From contig NZ_JAWMTI010000001.1 of assembly GCF_036959255.1 (NCBI RefSeq), positions 434,001 through 498,000 of the forward strand: DNA of 64,000 nt, written 5' to 3'. Below, piece by piece: positions 61,943 to 64,000 of the stretch. Origin of the DNA: Olivibacter sp036959255. GTDB taxonomy: Bacteria > Bacteroidota > Bacteroidia > Sphingobacteriales > Sphingobacteriaceae. The notes below the pieces were generated by a model, which was given only the letters and a program-made list of their open reading frames with translations, made no database searches and was not told the origin of the DNA. A program made the position numbers and the translations under genes. Each line of letters begins with the position of its first letter. The stretch's first letter is position 1.

Positions 61943-62979
61943 ACACTGTATATTTTGTTTAATGCCAATTGGGTTGCTGCCTCAATTGCTAACAACATAG
62001 CATCTTCACTTGCAATGCCTTTACCGGCAATTTCAAAGGCCGTACCATGATCCACTGACGTACGAATAATCGGTAATCCCATCGTAATATTAACCCCTTT
62101 AACACTGTCCATTTGCTTCTTTTCAGGATTCCATTTGAAACCGGTTAACTTAAAAGGAATATGCCCCTGATCATGATACATGGCTACAATTCCGCCATAA
62201 TAACCGGTGGCCGCCTTGGAAAAAAGTGTATCTGCAGGAACAGGCCCTTCCACATCATATCCAAGTTGACATGCTGATGCCACCGCAGGCGCGATCTCCT
62301 CGTCATCCTCTGTTCCGAACAAACCCGAGTCACCGGCATGTGGGTTGAGACCTGCCACACCGATTTTTAAATTTTTTACACCTAAACTGCGTAAGCCCCC
62401 TTGCAGCAACTCAATGACTTCTAAAATACGATCCTTTTTCACCAAATCACAGGCTTGTCGGAGCGAAACATGGGTTGAAACGTGAATAACGCGCATTTGC
62501 TCCTCCACTAGTAGCATGGCATATTTTTTAGTATGGGTATAGTGCGCGTAGATTTCGGTATGTCCTGGATACGGGTGGCCTGCTTCGCTGATTGATTTTT
62601 TATTGATCGGCCCGGTCACGGTAGCATCAACTTCTCCATCCATAGCCAACTCAATTACTTTTTTTACGGCATGAAAAGCAGCATCTCCCGCCGCAATTGA
62701 CACCTGCCCAAAATGAATGGCACTTAAATCAACCGGTCCCAAATCATAGACATCCAATCGACCGGGGATAAACTCCGCCTCCCTTATATTCCCTATGGGA
62801 TGAATCGATGCGTTTATACGCAGGGTTTCTAAAATATGTTGAAATATGTTTGCATTGCCCACCAATACGGGTCGACATATATCGTGTACACTTGTTTTTA
62901 ATAGCGCTTTAACGGCAATTTCAGGTCCAATACTGGCTGGATCGCCCATAGTAATTCCGATGATTGGCTTCTCAGACAT
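61939..62979 (-). CDS. PdxA2-type 4-phosphoerythronate/threonate dehydrogenase
   Basis: A 346-residue NAD-dependent dehydrogenase of the PdxA family. IGITMGDPASIGPEIAVKAL opens it; metal ligands are His in GHTEIYAHYT, in LNPHAGDSGLFG and in MYHDQGHIPFK. Linked to a DUF1537 kinase, it is more likely a catabolic PdxA2 (oxidative decarboxylation of 4-phospho acids to dihydroxyacetone phosphate) than the B6 pathway enzyme. Overlaps DUF1537 by 4 bp and the DapA-like gene by 8 bp. Confidence 0.88.
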   Translation of the reverse strand: MSEKPIIGITMGDPASIGPEIAVKALLKTSVHDICRPVLVGNANIFQHILETLRINASIHPIGNIREAEFIPGRLDVYDLGPVDLSAIHFGQVSIAAGDAAFHAVKKVIELAMDGEVDATVTGPINKKSISEAGHPYPGHTEIYAHYTHTKKYAMLLVEEQMRVIHVSTHVSLRQACDLVKKDRILEVIELLQGGLRSLGVKNLKIGVAGLNPHAGDSGLFGTEDDEEIAPAVASACQLGYDVEGPVPADTLFSKAATGYYGGIVAMYHDQGHIPFKLTGFKWNPEKKQMDSVKGVNITMGLPIIRTSVDHGTAFEIAGKGIASEDAMLLAIEAATQLALNKIYSV

Positions 62980-63910
62980 GGTTATAAATATTCAATTTTA
63001 TTCCTTCTTCTTTAATAAGTTGTTGAAAAGACTCCCTCAAGAGATTGACTTCTTCCGTAGACGATCCTTGCAACGGGGGCATCACATTGGGTTCGCATAA
63101 ACCGACGGATTGCATCAGTACTTTCAACGCCCACAGCGATTCACCTAAGGTTCTTCCTTTTTGATAAAGATCGCCCAATAAATCCGATTGCCTTTGATAA
63201 TAATATGCTTTTTCTTCCGAACCATCAGCAATTGCCTTATACATACCGTCATAAATAGAAGGTGCCAAATTACCGGTACTGGGCACCAAACCATCACTTC
63301 CTTGCAGCAATGCATCGGCAGACTTTGCGGCCCAGCCAAGCAAATGGCTAAAATCAGGTCTGTCTGCCCAGCGAGCCAAGGATTCTTGCAGGCGTTCTTC
63401 CGAACGCTCAGAATCCTTGGTGGCTACAATATTCTCATGTAAGCTGAGTTCATCTAATAAACCGAGCGGTATCGACATATGGGTAGTAGCGGGTATATTA
63501 TAAATAATCATCGGACCCGCGACATGATCTGCCAGTTGAAGAAAATACTTCTTGATCTGACGTTCGGATAATTTGTAATAAAATGGAAGAGTGGCAACTA
63601 CCGCATCGGCCCCAAATTCAAAACATCTCTTCGAAAAATCGATGGTTTCTTTCATCGAATTGGAGGAAATCCCAACATATAATTTATGCTCGGTAGACCG
63701 AATGCTTGCAACGGTTTCGAGATACTCTTGTTTCAATTGATTGGTCAACAAGGCGGACTCTCCTGTGGTCCCTAAAATGAAAGGAGACGCATTAAATTGC
63801 CTTAAATTCTCTAAAATTCTTGTTACTGCTTCTTTATCGAGCTGATACTTTATATTGATGGGAGTTACTAAGGGAACGATGGTACCATGGTATTTCTTTT
63901 TTGTCTTCAT
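62972..63910 (-). CDS. DapA-like class I aldolase/dehydratase (DHDPS family)
   Basis: A 312-residue TIM-barrel enzyme of the DHDPS/NAL family. GTTGESALL is the substrate carboxylate loop; the Tyr is in MIIYNIPATTHM and the Schiff-base Lys in NIVATKDSE. The family includes keto-acid aldolases and dehydratases of sugar acids, so in this operon it probably works on a sugar acid rather than lysine synthesis. It starts the overlapping block (8 bp with PdxA-like) and follows an iron alcohol dehydrogenase end by 32 bp. Confidence 0.88.
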   Translation of the reverse strand: MKTKKKYHGTIVPLVTPINIKYQLDKEAVTRILENLRQFNASPFILGTTGESALLTNQLKQEYLETVASIRSTEHKLYVGISSNSMKETIDFSKRCFEFGADAVVATLPFYYKLSERQIKKYFLQLADHVAGPMIIYNIPATTHMSIPLGLLDELSLHENIVATKDSERSEERLQESLARWADRPDFSHLLGWAAKSADALLQGSDGLVPSTGNLAPSIYDGMYKAIADGSEEKAYYYQRQSDLLGDLYQKGRTLGESLWALKVLMQSVGLCEPNVMPPLQGSSTEEVNLLRESFQQLIKEEGIKLNIYNHV

Positions 63911-63942
63911 CTGTCAATCTTTTGTTTTTTTACAGCTATCTA

Positions 63943-64000
63943 TTAATAGGCGTCCTGATAAATAGATATTGCATCTTGTATGGTAATTTCCCTTGGATTG
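63943..64000 (-). CDS. Iron-containing alcohol dehydrogenase, C-terminal end (partial)
   Basis: The minus strand from 64000 to the stop at 63943-63945 reads NPREITIQDAISIYQDAY, which fits the conserved end of iron-dependent alcohol dehydrogenases (NPR-[DE]-x2-T...LYxxAY). The rest is outside the window. It probably belongs to the acid-sugar operon. Confidence 0.6.
   Translation of the reverse strand, partial: NPREITIQDAISIYQDAY

Noticed and set aside
61939..62979. Vitamin B6 gene pdxA
   Set aside because: Overlap with a DUF1537 kinase and linkage to a transporter fit catabolic PdxA2 better.

Overview
The window is chromosomal DNA of a Bacteroidota bacterium, most likely of the family Sphingobacteriaceae (a Sphingobacterium, Pedobacter or Olivibacter relative). 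The evidence is three SusC/SusD outer-membrane glycan-uptake pairs, two with ECF sigma/FecR regulators, LytTR and AraC regulators, and promoters of the Bacteroidota type (TTG, 17-20 bp, TAnnTTTG). I saw no rRNA, tRNA, insertion sequence or CRISPR array.

Layout. 1-3.2 kb: the end of a sulfatase and two tandem GH105 unsaturated-uronyl hydrolases. 3.2-10 kb: a frame-broken AraC regulator, an aldo/keto reductase, a DUF2911 lipoprotein, a Crp-like regulator next to an alpha/beta hydrolase with matching operator dyads, and a MacB/FtsX-type permease. 10-16.1 kb: PUL 1 (SusC, SusD, sulfatase; minus strand). 16.4-27 kb: single-gene housekeeping and stress functions (DinB, serine hydrolase, nitronate monooxygenase, HD hydrolase, AraC, Bcr-type MFS, NIPSNAP) and an ArsR-SRPBCC-DoxX-DUF1801 operon. 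27.1-31.3 kb: a DUF4256 protein, an unrecognised ORF, then an HpaII-like restriction-modification unit (C5 methyltransferase, HpaII-family nuclease, convergent Vsr endonuclease). 31.4-32.5 kb: a sialidase-like BNR protein. 33-37.7 kb: a compact AT-rich surface-polysaccharide operon. 37.9-39.7 kb: a LytS/LytTR two-component pair. 39.7-48.3 kb: PUL 2 (sigma, FecR, SusC, SusD and a fused phosphodiesterase-alkaline phosphatase). 48.4-57 kb: PUL 3 (FecR, SusC, SusD, sulfatase, with a divergent sigma factor). 57-58.7 kb: an ABC-F protein with a long leader. 59.1-64 kb: a catabolic operon (iron alcohol dehydrogenase end, DapA-like aldolase, PdxA-type dehydrogenase, DUF1537 kinase, sodium symporter) that fits four-carbon acid-sugar use.

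How it works together. The PULs import oligomers through TonB-dependent SusC channels capped by SusD lipoproteins. Each SusCD pair is followed by an alkaline-phosphatase-superfamily hydrolase (two sulfatases, one phosphatase fusion), so the likely substrates carry sulfate or phosphate esters. GH105 enzymes and the acid-sugar operon suggest use of uronate-rich polymers and their breakdown acids. The items I find most worth testing are the paired Crp-like operators at identical promoter spacing, an exact 11-bp GTCCAC array in an otherwise empty gap, the fused phosphodiesterase-phosphatase inside a sigma-controlled SusCD operon, the R-M-Vsr unit with its unknown neighbour, and two genes broken at homopolymer runs.
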